A DNA stretch of 48,290 bases from Formosa algae (GTDB lineage Bacteria > Bacteroidota > Bacteroidia > Flavobacteriales > Flavobacteriaceae). The stretch is taken from positions 1-48,290 of the forward strand of contig NZ_LMAK01000035.1 in NCBI RefSeq assembly GCF_001439665.1, read 5' to 3'. The position numbers were made by a program, and so were the translations under genes. The notes below the pieces were generated by a model, which saw only the letters and a list, made by a program, of their open reading frames with translations, was not told where the DNA came from and ran no database searches. Below, piece by piece: positions 8,574 through 17,009 of the stretch (position 1 is the stretch's first letter; every line of letters starts with the position of its first letter).

Positions 8574-9548
8574 ATGACGCCATTTGAAGCTGTAGTGCAT
8601 TTAAAATCAGCCATGTCCAAATCTATTATTGGGCAACAAGACCTTATAGACCGTTTAATCTTGGTATTACTTGCCGATGGTAATATGCTATTAGAGGGAT
8701 TACCAGGTTTAGCAAAAACAAGAGCCATAAAAACATTGTCTAAACATTTGGATTGCGACTTAAGTCGGATACAATTTACACCAGATTTATTACCTACAGA
8801 TATTACAGGAACAGAGATCTATCAGCCCGATGAAGCTGAAAAATTCACCTTCCAAAAAGGACCTATTTTTAGTAACCTAATTTTAGCCGACGAGATAAAC
8901 CGTGCACCTGCTAAAGTACAATCGGCTTTATTAGAGGCTATGGAAGAGCGCCAAGTTACTGTTGCAGGAAGTACATATAAAATGGACGATTTGTTTATGG
9001 TAATGGCTACCCAAAATCCTATAGAACAAGAGGGAACTTATCCGTTGCCCGAAGCCCAAATGGACCGTTTTATTATGCATGTGGTAATTGATTACCCAGA
9101 TGATGCCTCGGAATTGGGGATTTTAAGATTAAATAAAAAAGAACAAAGTGTTGCAGATAAGGCTGATAAAACGTCTTTGGAAACCATTTCTCAAGACCAT
9201 ATTTTTGCAGCTAGACACGAAATTAACGTCATTCCCGTTACAGAAGCCTTAGAAAAATATATGGTGAGTTTAATCTCGGCAACGCGATACCCAGAACGTT
9301 TTGATGCCGGTTTAGCCGAGTGGATAGATTTTGGAGCAAGCCCAAGAGGAACCATTGCTTTAGACCGTTGTAGTCGAGTAAAAGCGTGGATGGAAGGCAA
9401 AGATTATGTGTCGCCAGACCATATTCAAGCCGTAATTAAAGATGTGCTAAGGCACCGTATTTCATTAAGTTACAAAGCCCGTGCAGAAGGTATAACAACC
9501 AATCAGGTTATCGATAAAATATTAGAAGTTGTGGCTGTAGTGGCCTAA
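8574..9548 (+). CDS. MoxR-family AAA+ ATPase
   Basis: Cytosolic chaperone-like ATPase that heads the bat operon and is thought to remodel or activate the VWA proteins encoded downstream. 324 residues from ATG 8574; the frame open from 8529 adds a non-conserved extension. Walker A is GLPGLAKT (42-49), Walker B LILADE (102-107), followed by INRAPAKVQSALLEAMEE, the MoxR signature, and a sensor-like MATQNPIEQEGTYPLPEAQ. The C-terminal lid domain is intact. The DUF58 gene starts 26 bp downstream on the same strand. Confidence 0.93.
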   Translation: MTPFEAVVHLKSAMSKSIIGQQDLIDRLILVLLADGNMLLEGLPGLAKTRAIKTLSKHLDCDLSRIQFTPDLLPTDITGTEIYQPDEAEKFTFQKGPIFSNLILADEINRAPAKVQSALLEAMEERQVTVAGSTYKMDDLFMVMATQNPIEQEGTYPLPEAQMDRFIMHVVIDYPDDASELGILRLNKKEQSVADKADKTSLETISQDHIFAARHEINVIPVTEALEKYMVSLISATRYPERFDAGLAEWIDFGASPRGTIALDRCSRVKAWMEGKDYVSPDHIQAVIKDVLRHRISLSYKARAEGITTNQVIDKILEVVAVVA

Positions 9549-9574
9549 TGCTTTAACATTCCAAACGCTATTTT

Positions 9575-10510
9575 ATGGCATCACAAACAAAAGATCCTAA
9601 CGTATTTTTAACGCTCGAGCATTTATTGCAATTCGAGTGGATAAATACGGTGCTTAATTTTAACGTTGGACAACAAAAATCTAATAGTGTGTTGTCGGGC
9701 CGCTATGCCTCGCGTTTACGGGGTCGAGGTCTCGATTTTGAAGAAGCCAGACCATATGTTATTGGTGACGATATTAGAAATATAGATTGGAAAGTTACCG
9801 CTAAAACAGGAGTAACACACACCAAAGTATTTACTGAAGAAAAGGAGAAACCTGCCTTTATTTTTGTAGATCAATCGCCGACAATGGGCTTCGGATCTGT
9901 TAACAAAACAAAGGCTGTAGTAGCTGGAGAATTAGCAGCAATAGCGGCTTATAAAATATTAAAAGGGGGAGATCGTATAGGCGGATTAGTCATGAAAGAC
10001 GATACCTATGATTTGTTAACGCCTAAGCGTGACCATAGAAATATGTTACAATTTTTTCAGAAGATTGTAGACGCCAATGCAGACATTTATAATCGGAACG
10101 ATTTTGATTTTGAAGCCGCATTAAAAACCATGGTTGGAAAGCTTAATAACATCATTACACACGACTTTTTAGTAATTATTATTAGCGATTTCCACAGATA
10201 TAATCCAGAAATGGTTCAGTACTTAAGTATGCTGTCACAGCATAACGATGTTGTACTAGTAAAGGTATTCGACCCTATGGAAGTGGAGTTGCCTTCAGAA
10301 AAAATGACTTTAACCAACACCAAAAAACAAATCAGTCTTAATTTCCATAAAGACCGCATAGTAAATCATTTAAAAGAAGATTTTAAAGGTAATTATGATG
10401 GTTTTAAAGAGGAAGTCGAAAAATATGGTATTACGTTGTTTAAAATAAATACGGTAGATCCTTTAGAAGAGCAATTAGTTAATGTGTTTACACAATATAA
10501 ACCACAATAA
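9575..10510 (+). CDS. DUF58 protein of the moxR-bat operon
   Basis: 311 residues with the DUF58 core: GRYASRLRGRGLDFEEARPY and then GDDIRNIDWKVTAKTG (about 42-79), followed by a VWA-like fold beginning FIFVDQSPTMGFG. No signal peptide or transmembrane segment is evident. DUF58 proteins are regularly encoded between MoxR and membrane VWA proteins and are presumed adaptors; biochemical function is unproven. The gene lies between moxR and the DUF4381 gene, with gaps of 26 and 5 bp, indicating a single transcript. Confidence 0.9.
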   Translation: MASQTKDPNVFLTLEHLLQFEWINTVLNFNVGQQKSNSVLSGRYASRLRGRGLDFEEARPYVIGDDIRNIDWKVTAKTGVTHTKVFTEEKEKPAFIFVDQSPTMGFGSVNKTKAVVAGELAAIAAYKILKGGDRIGGLVMKDDTYDLLTPKRDHRNMLQFFQKIVDANADIYNRNDFDFEAALKTMVGKLNNIITHDFLVIIISDFHRYNPEMVQYLSMLSQHNDVVLVKVFDPMEVELPSEKMTLTNTKKQISLNFHKDRIVNHLKEDFKGNYDGFKEEVEKYGITLFKINTVDPLEEQLVNVFTQYKPQ

Positions 10511-10515
10511 AAGAC

Positions 10516-11034
10516 ATGACGTTTGTAAAACTGCATAGCCTATTCTGGTTTCAAAACCCTACACCGTCCTCCGATTTAGATTTTGGAGAACTGATAGAAC
10601 CTAGTCCAGTACCCTTTACATTTAATACCATAGGTTGGAAAGTAGTGGGCGTGTTACTCATTGTATTAATCGCTTTGTTGTTATATAAAGGGTATAAGGC
10701 TTACCAAAAGAAACAGTATTTAAGAACTGCTGTAGCCGAAATTAAAAGTTTACAAGCTCAGTCAGACTTGTCGGCAGAAGCCTTTATTAATACAGTACTC
10801 TTTCTATTAAAAGACACAGCAATACAATCGTACGGCCGACAAACCGTTGCGGGATTATTCGGCCGAGAATGGTTAACGTTTTTAGATTCAAAGGTAAAAA
10901 ACTCTGGATTTATAGACGATGAGGTTATTATTTTAAATGCCGTATATAAACAACAATTACCCGATAATCAAGTCTTTAATAAAACGCAATTTACTAATAA
11001 AAGCATCCATTGGATAGAACACCATGCCAGATAA
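10516..11034 (+). CDS. DUF4381-like membrane protein of the bat operon
   Basis: 172 residues with one strong transmembrane helix (about residues 44-61) preceded by a proline-rich segment and followed by a basic cytoplasmic helix (YKGYKAYQKKQYLRTAV). The soluble C-terminal part is helical and includes AGLFGREWLTFLDS, typical of DUF4381 proteins found at this position in moxR operons. Its last 11 bases overlap the start of batA, indicating translational coupling. The role is unknown; it is presumably a structural subunit of the Bat membrane complex. Confidence 0.75.
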   Translation: MTFVKLHSLFWFQNPTPSSDLDFGELIEPSPVPFTFNTIGWKVVGVLLIVLIALLLYKGYKAYQKKQYLRTAVAEIKSLQAQSDLSAEAFINTVLFLLKDTAIQSYGRQTVAGLFGREWLTFLDSKVKNSGFIDDEVIILNAVYKQQLPDNQVFNKTQFTNKSIHWIEHHAR

Positions 11035-12016
11035 TTTTCAATTTGCATATCCGCTAGTCGTCCTATTACTGCCGCTACCGCTGTTGGTGTATTGGTTGTT
11101 GCCTGCTATAAAAAACAAAAGCAGTGCCTTGCGCTATCCGTATTTTAAACGTGCGGTGGCTGTTACTGCGCAAAAACCTAAAACGGCTTCGTATGTGAAA
11201 AAACGAGGTATTATTCCTTGGGTAGTTATGTACAGCATATGGGCGTTATTGTTGGTGGCCTTAGCATCGCCTGAATTGGTAGGGAAACCAGAAAAAAAGA
11301 TTAAAACATCACGTAATTTTTTAATCGCTGCCGATATTTCATTTAGTATGGCTAACACCGATTGGACTATAGATGGTAAGCGCGCCAGCCGTTGGGATGC
11401 CGTAAAAGACATCATGAAAGACTTCGTTAAGGAACGTAAAAGTGACCGTTTAGGTTTATTGTTTTTTGGGTCGAATGCCTATGTACAAGCACCATTTACA
11501 TCAGACTTAAATACAGTAAGTACCATGTTAGATGAGGCCGATGTGGGGATGGCGGGACAAATGACTAACATTGGGAAGGCTATAGTAAAAGGGATGGATT
11601 TGTTTCAGCGCGATACGATTCCGCATAAAGTCATGCTCATCTTAACAGATGGCGTAGATAGCGGCATGGAAATCTTGCCTTTAGATGCGGCCAACTTGGC
11701 TAAAAAAGATTCAACAGTGATTTATACGATCGGGATTGGAGATCCAGACAATAGTGACTCTGATTTAGATGAACGCACCTTGCAAGATATTTCTGAAATG
11801 ACCAATGGTGCTTATTTTAGAGCTAAAGACGCCAAAGCGCTTCAGGAGATTTATAAAACTTTAGACACCTTAGAGCCTATAGAATATGAGGAAGAAAGTT
11901 ATACGCCCAAAACGCTGTTATATTACATTCCGTTAGGCTTTGCTTTGGCTTTAGGAATTATAGCTATGGCCATAAATAATTTAATATTAATTGTGAAACG
12001 ATTTAAAAACCGCTAA
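11024..12016 (+). CDS. batA: BatA-type VWA membrane protein
   Basis: 330 residues with two N-terminal membrane helices (about 8-28 and 63-83) and one at the C-terminus (about 300-322) enclosing a von Willebrand A domain. The metal-ion-dependent adhesion site is visible: DISFS (104-108), a Thr in GQMTNIGKA, and LTDGVDSG. This arrangement is typical of BatA, one of the aerotolerance-operon proteins first described in Bacteroides, thought to act with MoxR in envelope stress tolerance. It overlaps the preceding gene by 11 bp and is 3 bp from batBC. Confidence 0.88.
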   Translation: MPDNFQFAYPLVVLLLPLPLLVYWLLPAIKNKSSALRYPYFKRAVAVTAQKPKTASYVKKRGIIPWVVMYSIWALLLVALASPELVGKPEKKIKTSRNFLIAADISFSMANTDWTIDGKRASRWDAVKDIMKDFVKERKSDRLGLLFFGSNAYVQAPFTSDLNTVSTMLDEADVGMAGQMTNIGKAIVKGMDLFQRDTIPHKVMLILTDGVDSGMEILPLDAANLAKKDSTVIYTIGIGDPDNSDSDLDERTLQDISEMTNGAYFRAKDAKALQEIYKTLDTLEPIEYEEESYTPKTLLYYIPLGFALALGIIAMAINNLILIVKRFKNR

Positions 12017-12019
12017 TCT

Positions 12020-13765
12020 ATGACTTATTTGGAAGATATAGATTGGGAAAAATTCCACTTTTTACGCGCCGAATATCTTTGGCTAGCAATTCCTTTGGCT
12101 ATTATTATCCTTTTAGGTTTAATTGCCTACGGAGAAAGTAACCGCTGGAAAAAACACATCGCCAAACATTTACGTCCGTATGTAATACAGCAGGGAACCA
12201 CTTGGAAATCACGACTTATACATGTGTCGGTTTTATTACTATTCGCGATTGGGTTTATTGGGTTTTTAGGACCTACATGGAGTGAAGAAAAAGCACCCAC
12301 TAAAAAAGTAGCCTCTAAATTGGTGATTGCTTTAGATTTATCGCAAAGCATGTTAACCACAGATGTATCTCCAAATCGTTTAGAACGTGCGAAATTTAAA
12401 ATTAATGATCTATTAGAAGCAAATCCGCGTGCAGAAACCGCATTAATTGTATTTGCAGCTTCCACACATACTGTCGTGCCTTTTACCACAGATTATAAAA
12501 TTATTACGGATAATTTAGATGGTTTGCAACCTCGGATGATGCCTACAAGAGGAACCGGATTTAATACTTTACTGTCTAAGTTAAGCGGACTTTTTGAAGG
12601 TGATAAAGCGCCAGGTAAAATTCTACTAATTACAGATGATCTTGAAGGTTTAGACACACAAGGTGTAAGTGCATTTGTGCAACAAAATAATGTGAGCCTA
12701 CATGTGTATCCGTTCGCTTCAGAAGTTGGTGGTCATGTTCCTGCGTTTACAAATCCTAAACTAGATTTAAAAATAAAGGGGCAGTCGGTTAATTCAGCTT
12801 TAAACACAGCAACATTAAATGGTTTAAAGAGTGTTGAAGATGTAACTGTTATGGAGTTAACTTTAGATAAAAGCGATGTTAGGTTATTTGCAGAAGCTAT
12901 TAGCGACCATCTTATTTTTGAAGAACAACCCAAAAATGAAGATGAGCATTGGGAAGATCGAGGATATTGGTTAATTATTCCATTACTTGTATTATTTCTA
13001 TTCAGTTTTAGAAAAGGATGGAGTCTGTTAAGTCTACTGTTGCTAATTAGTGTAATGTCTTGTAGCGACACAGAAAATTTGAAAAAAGCTACGGAGTCCT
13101 TTCAGTTTAAAGATTTATGGTATACTAAAGCCTACCAAGCACAACAAGAATATGATGCCGATAATTATATCGCTGCTGCGGAAGACTTTAATGATCCGAT
13201 GAGAAAAGGCGTGGCATATTATAAAGGCGGTGATTATACGAAGGCCAAACGCGAATTTGAAAAAGATTCGTCGGCTACAGGGCTATATAATTTAGGCTTA
13301 GCTTATGTAAAATTAGGCGATTTAACTCAGGCACAAGCTATTTTTGAAAAAGTATCGAGTATGGATCCGTCTATGGCTCAGGCCAAACAAAACGTAGAAC
13401 AGATCAACGAGATGTTGCTACAAACAAGTGGTATGACAGCCGAGGAGAGTAAAGTTGAAGACGGGAAACCCAATGCTAAAAATAAGAAAAACGATTCTCA
13501 AGAAGATTTTAGTGGTGGCGGACAAAAAGCGACTAAAAAGGATATGGAGAAAGAGCGTTTGGAAGAAGAAGTCGCGACAGGAAAACGAAAAGGAAAAGAA
13601 TTGGACGAATTGCCAGACGATTTTAAATCGGGGAAGGGATCGATTCCTAAAAATATATTAATGCGAAAGGTGGATGATGATCCGGCATTATTTTTAACAC
13701 GCAAATTTAAGTATCAGGTTAAAAAAGCACAAGTAGATGTTGAACAGACACAAACGACATGGTAG
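12020..13765 (+). CDS. BatB-BatC fusion: VWA membrane protein with TPR tail
   Basis: 581 residues. Two N-terminal membrane helices (about 18-38 and 67-87) precede a VWA domain with MIDAS DLSQS (106-110), then further membrane-spanning sequence (about 313-350), then a TPR region (about 380-470, best unit around YNLGLAYVKLGDLTQAQAIF) and a highly charged Lys/Glu/Asp-rich tail. In many Bacteroidota BatB (VWA) and BatC (TPR) are separate genes; here one frame carries both. The reading frame is continuous, with a Cys after a hydrophobic run (VMSCSD, about 351) where a separate BatC lipoprotein might once have begun. It ends in TAG and overlaps batD by 7 bp. Confidence 0.85.
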   Translation: MTYLEDIDWEKFHFLRAEYLWLAIPLAIIILLGLIAYGESNRWKKHIAKHLRPYVIQQGTTWKSRLIHVSVLLLFAIGFIGFLGPTWSEEKAPTKKVASKLVIALDLSQSMLTTDVSPNRLERAKFKINDLLEANPRAETALIVFAASTHTVVPFTTDYKIITDNLDGLQPRMMPTRGTGFNTLLSKLSGLFEGDKAPGKILLITDDLEGLDTQGVSAFVQQNNVSLHVYPFASEVGGHVPAFTNPKLDLKIKGQSVNSALNTATLNGLKSVEDVTVMELTLDKSDVRLFAEAISDHLIFEEQPKNEDEHWEDRGYWLIIPLLVLFLFSFRKGWSLLSLLLLISVMSCSDTENLKKATESFQFKDLWYTKAYQAQQEYDADNYIAAAEDFNDPMRKGVAYYKGGDYTKAKREFEKDSSATGLYNLGLAYVKLGDLTQAQAIFEKVSSMDPSMAQAKQNVEQINEMLLQTSGMTAEESKVEDGKPNAKNKKNDSQEDFSGGGQKATKKDMEKERLEEEVATGKRKGKELDELPDDFKSGKGSIPKNILMRKVDDDPALFLTRKFKYQVKKAQVDVEQTQTTW

Positions 13766-15126
13766 CAAAGTTTAAAATTATAGCACTGTTGTTTTTGTTG
13801 AGTACGTCCGTTGGATATGCTCAGCAGTTAATTAGCTATGCAACTATAAACCATAACGAAGCGTATATAGGGCAACCCATACAAATGACGGTTTCTGTAT
13901 ATTCTAACACCTGGTTTACTAAAGGTGTAGACGTTGGGAATATTCAAGTAGAAGGTGCATTAACTGTATATTTTAGATCGGTGTCTAACACCAGAACCTT
14001 TAGCGGTAAACAATTCTCGGGTGTCGATTTTATTTATAACGTTTTCCCTACACAAGAAGGTGTTATTACCATACCAGAGCTAACCATTCATGTCGAGTCA
14101 CCTAAACCAGGAGGTTATAAAGGGATAAAACATACCATACATACCAAGCCTAAAAACATTACGGTAAAAGGAGTTCCTGTTGGATATAATCCGAATAATT
14201 GGTTAGTCTCAAGTACATTAACCGTCCATGAAAAATGGAATGTAAATACCAATAATGTTAAAGTAGGTGATGTGTTACAGCGTACGATTAGTAGGAGTGC
14301 GTCGGGGACTTTAGGTGAGTTTATTCCTGCAGTAGTTTGGGATAGTATTTCTGGAGTAAGCATTTATCCTAAACGCCCATCGGTAAATACTAATAAAACC
14401 AAAACCTATGTCTCTGCGAGCAGAACAGATGGGGCAAACTATTTATTTGAAAAGGAAGGGGAGGTGACGTTACCTAAAATAGAATTTGTGTACTGGAATT
14501 ATAATTCACATAAATTTTATAAAAAAATTATTGATTCGGTTACCATTACTGTAGCACCTAATCCAGATTTAAGTATGCTGGCTGGTGTTAAAAAAGAGTT
14601 GGAAGCTGAGGTTAGTCAGGTTCCAGAAGAAGAGCAACCGTTTTTAATTCTAGGTTTACCTGTAAAAACATTTGTATTGTATTGTGTTTTGGGGGTGTTG
14701 ATATTGTATGTACTTTATAAAGTAATACCATGGGCAGTTAGAAAAATAAAAGCACGCAATAAAGAATATCACGGCTCTGAAAAATATGCATACCGCACTT
14801 TAAAAAGCGCTTTAGGTGGTACAAAAGATTACGAAACTTTACATGCGTTGAAAGTTTGGCTGATTAAATTAAACCCTGCAATTCCGAGTATACATGCTTT
14901 TGTGAATACGTATGGTTCTAAAGCCATGCAACAAGAATATTATAATTTAGAACGTCGTGCTACAGGACATACAGATGCTGTTTTTAATGGTAGTGTGTTT
15001 AAATCTGAATTAAAAGAGGCAAGACAATCGTATTTAAATCAAAGAACTACTGCGGTTAGTAAACAAGACAAAGGCGCTATCGAGAAACGTTGGCTAAACC
15101 CAACATCTTCAGAAACTTCATATTAA
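13759..15126 (+). CDS. batD: BatD-like protein
   Basis: 455 residues: a signal peptide (cleavage near GYAQQ, about 21), an extracytoplasmic beta-rich region (about 25-290) starting with ATINHNEAYIGQPIQMTVSV as in the BatD (oxygen tolerance) family, one transmembrane helix (about 305-325) and a basic cytoplasmic helical tail. It is the last gene of the moxR operon, overlapping batBC by 7 bp. The topology suggests a periplasmic beta-sandwich domain associated with the VWA proteins. No BatE homologue follows. Confidence 0.87.
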   Translation: MVAKFKIIALLFLLSTSVGYAQQLISYATINHNEAYIGQPIQMTVSVYSNTWFTKGVDVGNIQVEGALTVYFRSVSNTRTFSGKQFSGVDFIYNVFPTQEGVITIPELTIHVESPKPGGYKGIKHTIHTKPKNITVKGVPVGYNPNNWLVSSTLTVHEKWNVNTNNVKVGDVLQRTISRSASGTLGEFIPAVVWDSISGVSIYPKRPSVNTNKTKTYVSASRTDGANYLFEKEGEVTLPKIEFVYWNYNSHKFYKKIIDSVTITVAPNPDLSMLAGVKKELEAEVSQVPEEEQPFLILGLPVKTFVLYCVLGVLILYVLYKVIPWAVRKIKARNKEYHGSEKYAYRTLKSALGGTKDYETLHALKVWLIKLNPAIPSIHAFVNTYGSKAMQQEYYNLERRATGHTDAVFNGSVFKSELKEARQSYLNQRTTAVSKQDKGAIEKRWLNPTSSETSY

Positions 15127-15169
15127 AAAACGCCCGAATGTCAGTTTTAAAAGTTTCACTTTCAGGCGT
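15124..15169 (-). terminator. Terminator between batD and the bestrophin-like gene
   Basis: An imperfect stem with arms ACGCC (15130-15134) and GGCGT (15165-15169), further paired inside with mismatches, is followed on the minus strand by TTTTTTAATA. It serves the minus-strand bestrophin-like gene best and may also weakly stop bat transcription. Confidence 0.6.
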
Positions 15170-15190
15170 ATGGTATTCGTGTGTTTTTAA

Positions 15191-16078
15191 CTAAGGATGC
15201 AAGACTTCGTGTGCATGTTTCTTAATGTTTTCTGCCATTTTCTCTATTGGTAAGTCGTCGTAATCTGTGCCAAATGGATCTTCAATTGCTTCAGCAATTA
15301 ACTCTAAAGATGCCAAAACGTATAAAATAAAAGGCACTGCTAGAATAACGAAATAGCCTAGAGAAAACACATAGCCTATAGGTAAAGTGGCCACGTAAAG
15401 GGCGATGAATTTTTTAATAAATGTACTATAAGAATGTGGAATAGGTGTATTTTTAATACGTTCGCAAGCACCACAGATATTTGTTAAGCCTTCTAACTCG
15501 TGATTCACCATTAGCAATTGCTCTCCCGAAATTTTATTTTGTTTGTACAAGAGATTTGTTTTCTTAAAAATTAATGAAGCCACCTGATTTGGACCGTGTT
15601 TCTTTTTACTAAAAGCATCTCCTAATTCAGGATGTTCATTTTCGTCAAGCATAAATGTAGTGTAGTCCGATCTTAAAAAGGCATACAAACTTTGGGAATA
15701 CATCGGGATGGATTTTCTATAAAAATGACGATTAGAAGCATCATTGTCATCTAATAGTGCATTCAGTTTAAGCGCTAAATTTCTACTAACATTAGTTAAA
15801 GCACCCCATTGTTTTCTGGCTTCCCACCATCTGTCGTACGCTGTATTAGTTCGAAATACCAATAATAGCGATAAGGCAAAACCTAATAAGTTATGAACGA
15901 TGGTGATGTTTTTTACCCAACTTTTAGTCGATAGATTTAAAAATTCCAATTCTAAGTAGGCGATACCTCCAGAGAAGGCAGCGATAAATAGCAAATAGGG
16001 ATATAATTTTCTTAGCGTATCTGATTTATGAATAAAAAATACGGCTTTAAACCATTCTTTGGGATTGTATATTCTCAT
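15191..16078 (-). CDS. Bestrophin-like ion channel (UPF0187 family)
   Basis: 295 residues with membrane segments around 27-45, 58-78 and 215-255. The segment FRTNTAYDRWWEARKQWGALTNVSRN is the hallmark of the bacterial bestrophin/RFP-TM family, and SYSTFIKKF and IEDPFGTDYDDLPIE near the end match the family's C-terminal region. Bacterial homologues form pentameric channels, some cation-selective. It stops with TAG and has its own terminator. A second hairpin separates it from the upstream tlpA operon, so it is probably a single-gene unit. Confidence 0.88.
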   Translation of the reverse strand: MRIYNPKEWFKAVFFIHKSDTLRKLYPYLLFIAAFSGGIAYLELEFLNLSTKSWVKNITIVHNLLGFALSLLLVFRTNTAYDRWWEARKQWGALTNVSRNLALKLNALLDDNDASNRHFYRKSIPMYSQSLYAFLRSDYTTFMLDENEHPELGDAFSKKKHGPNQVASLIFKKTNLLYKQNKISGEQLLMVNHELEGLTNICGACERIKNTPIPHSYSTFIKKFIALYVATLPIGYVFSLGYFVILAVPFILYVLASLELIAEAIEDPFGTDYDDLPIEKMAENIKKHAHEVLHP

Positions 16079-16149
16079 GATTCAAATATAATAGGATATC
16101 TTAACTTATTAAAACAGTTTTGCAGAGGTTTAATACTATTTTCTGTAAA

Positions 16150-16185
16150 AGAAAACATCCGCCTTACAAGATGCAAGCGGATGTT
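16150..16185 (-). terminator. Terminator of the blaI-M56-tlpA operon
   Basis: AACATCCGC (16154-16162) pairs perfectly with GCGGATGTT (16177-16185). On the minus strand the hairpin runs into TTTTCTTTT. It lies about 25 bp beyond the tlpA stop codon. Confidence 0.8.
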
Positions 16186-16210
16186 AAATATAGTATTTAG
16201 ATTACAGGAA

Positions 16211-16996
16211 TTAATCTGTTAATAATTTTTCTATCTCTTTAGCTATAGTGTCTACACTACCTTCATAATTTCCTGTTGAAACATATTGAATGATCCCATC
16301 TTTATCAATGATGAAGTTTTTAGGAATGAATTTTGTCGCATATTGATTCCAAATAGTTTTGTCAGGATCTAAACCCACATTAAAATCAATACCTTTTTCT
16401 TTCAATTGAAGCATTTTTTTAGAAACAATAGTTTCGGCTTCACCACGTGAAATAGGAAGGAAAACAAAATCTTTATCTTCAAAGGGTTTTAGAATTTTGC
16501 CTGGCATCTCATAAAATTCCATTAAACAAGGTGCACACCAAGTGGCCCAAAAGTTTAAGAGTACAACCTTGCCCTTTAAATCGGATAGTTTTATGGTTTC
16601 TCCAGTAAGCATTTTTACTTCAAAATCCTGGGCAGCATCGTTAACTTTTAGTATTAATCCAGTGTCTTTCGCTATTGTGGTATCAGGTTTTTTCTCTGTT
16701 TTTAGTTTATTTTGGTTAGCTTCCTTTTCTTCTTCAGTAAATAAATCAATGGTAATTATAAATGCTCTATCTCCAATCTTGTCTCCAAATTTAGTCGCAA
16801 ATTCATTTCTAGTTTCTTCAGAAACACCTTTGTTTATGGCTTTAATATAGCCCTCTTTTGCATATTCATTTAATTGTTCCTTTGTAATAATTTGGTCATT
16901 CGCTATAATAACGTAGTCTGGTTTTTTAATGCTTGCTTCTTGTGCGCCCATGACAACACTATAGGCTGCAAAAATTAGTAAGATGATATGTTTCAT
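16211..16996 (-). CDS. TlpA-like thioredoxin with an N-terminal domain like that of its M56 neighbour
   Basis: 261 residues. A signal peptide (about 1-18, MGAQ) is followed by a roughly 65-residue domain (about 24-89) and then a TlpA/ResA-type thioredoxin fold with the redox pair WCAPC (153-157) and a cis-Pro region (KFIPKNFIID). It is expected to reduce or exchange disulfides in the periplasm. The N-terminal domain, with NDQIITKEQLNEY and then KFGDKIGDRAFIITI, resembles the two C-terminal repeats of the M56 protein encoded 13 bp upstream (DDKKITPEEM, then KYGDDAKDGVIKIIL). Domain sharing plus operon structure suggests the two act together. Confidence 0.85.
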   Translation of the reverse strand: MKHIILLIFAAYSVVMGAQEASIKKPDYVIIANDQIITKEQLNEYAKEGYIKAINKGVSEETRNEFATKFGDKIGDRAFIITIDLFTEEEKEANQNKLKTEKKPDTTIAKDTGLILKVNDAAQDFEVKMLTGETIKLSDLKGKVVLLNFWATWCAPCLMEFYEMPGKILKPFEDKDFVFLPISRGEAETIVSKKMLQLKEKGIDFNVGLDPDKTIWNQYATKFIPKNFIIDKDGIIQYVSTGNYEGSVDTIAKEIEKLLTD

Positions 16997-17009
16997 GTAA
17001 ATATGGGTA

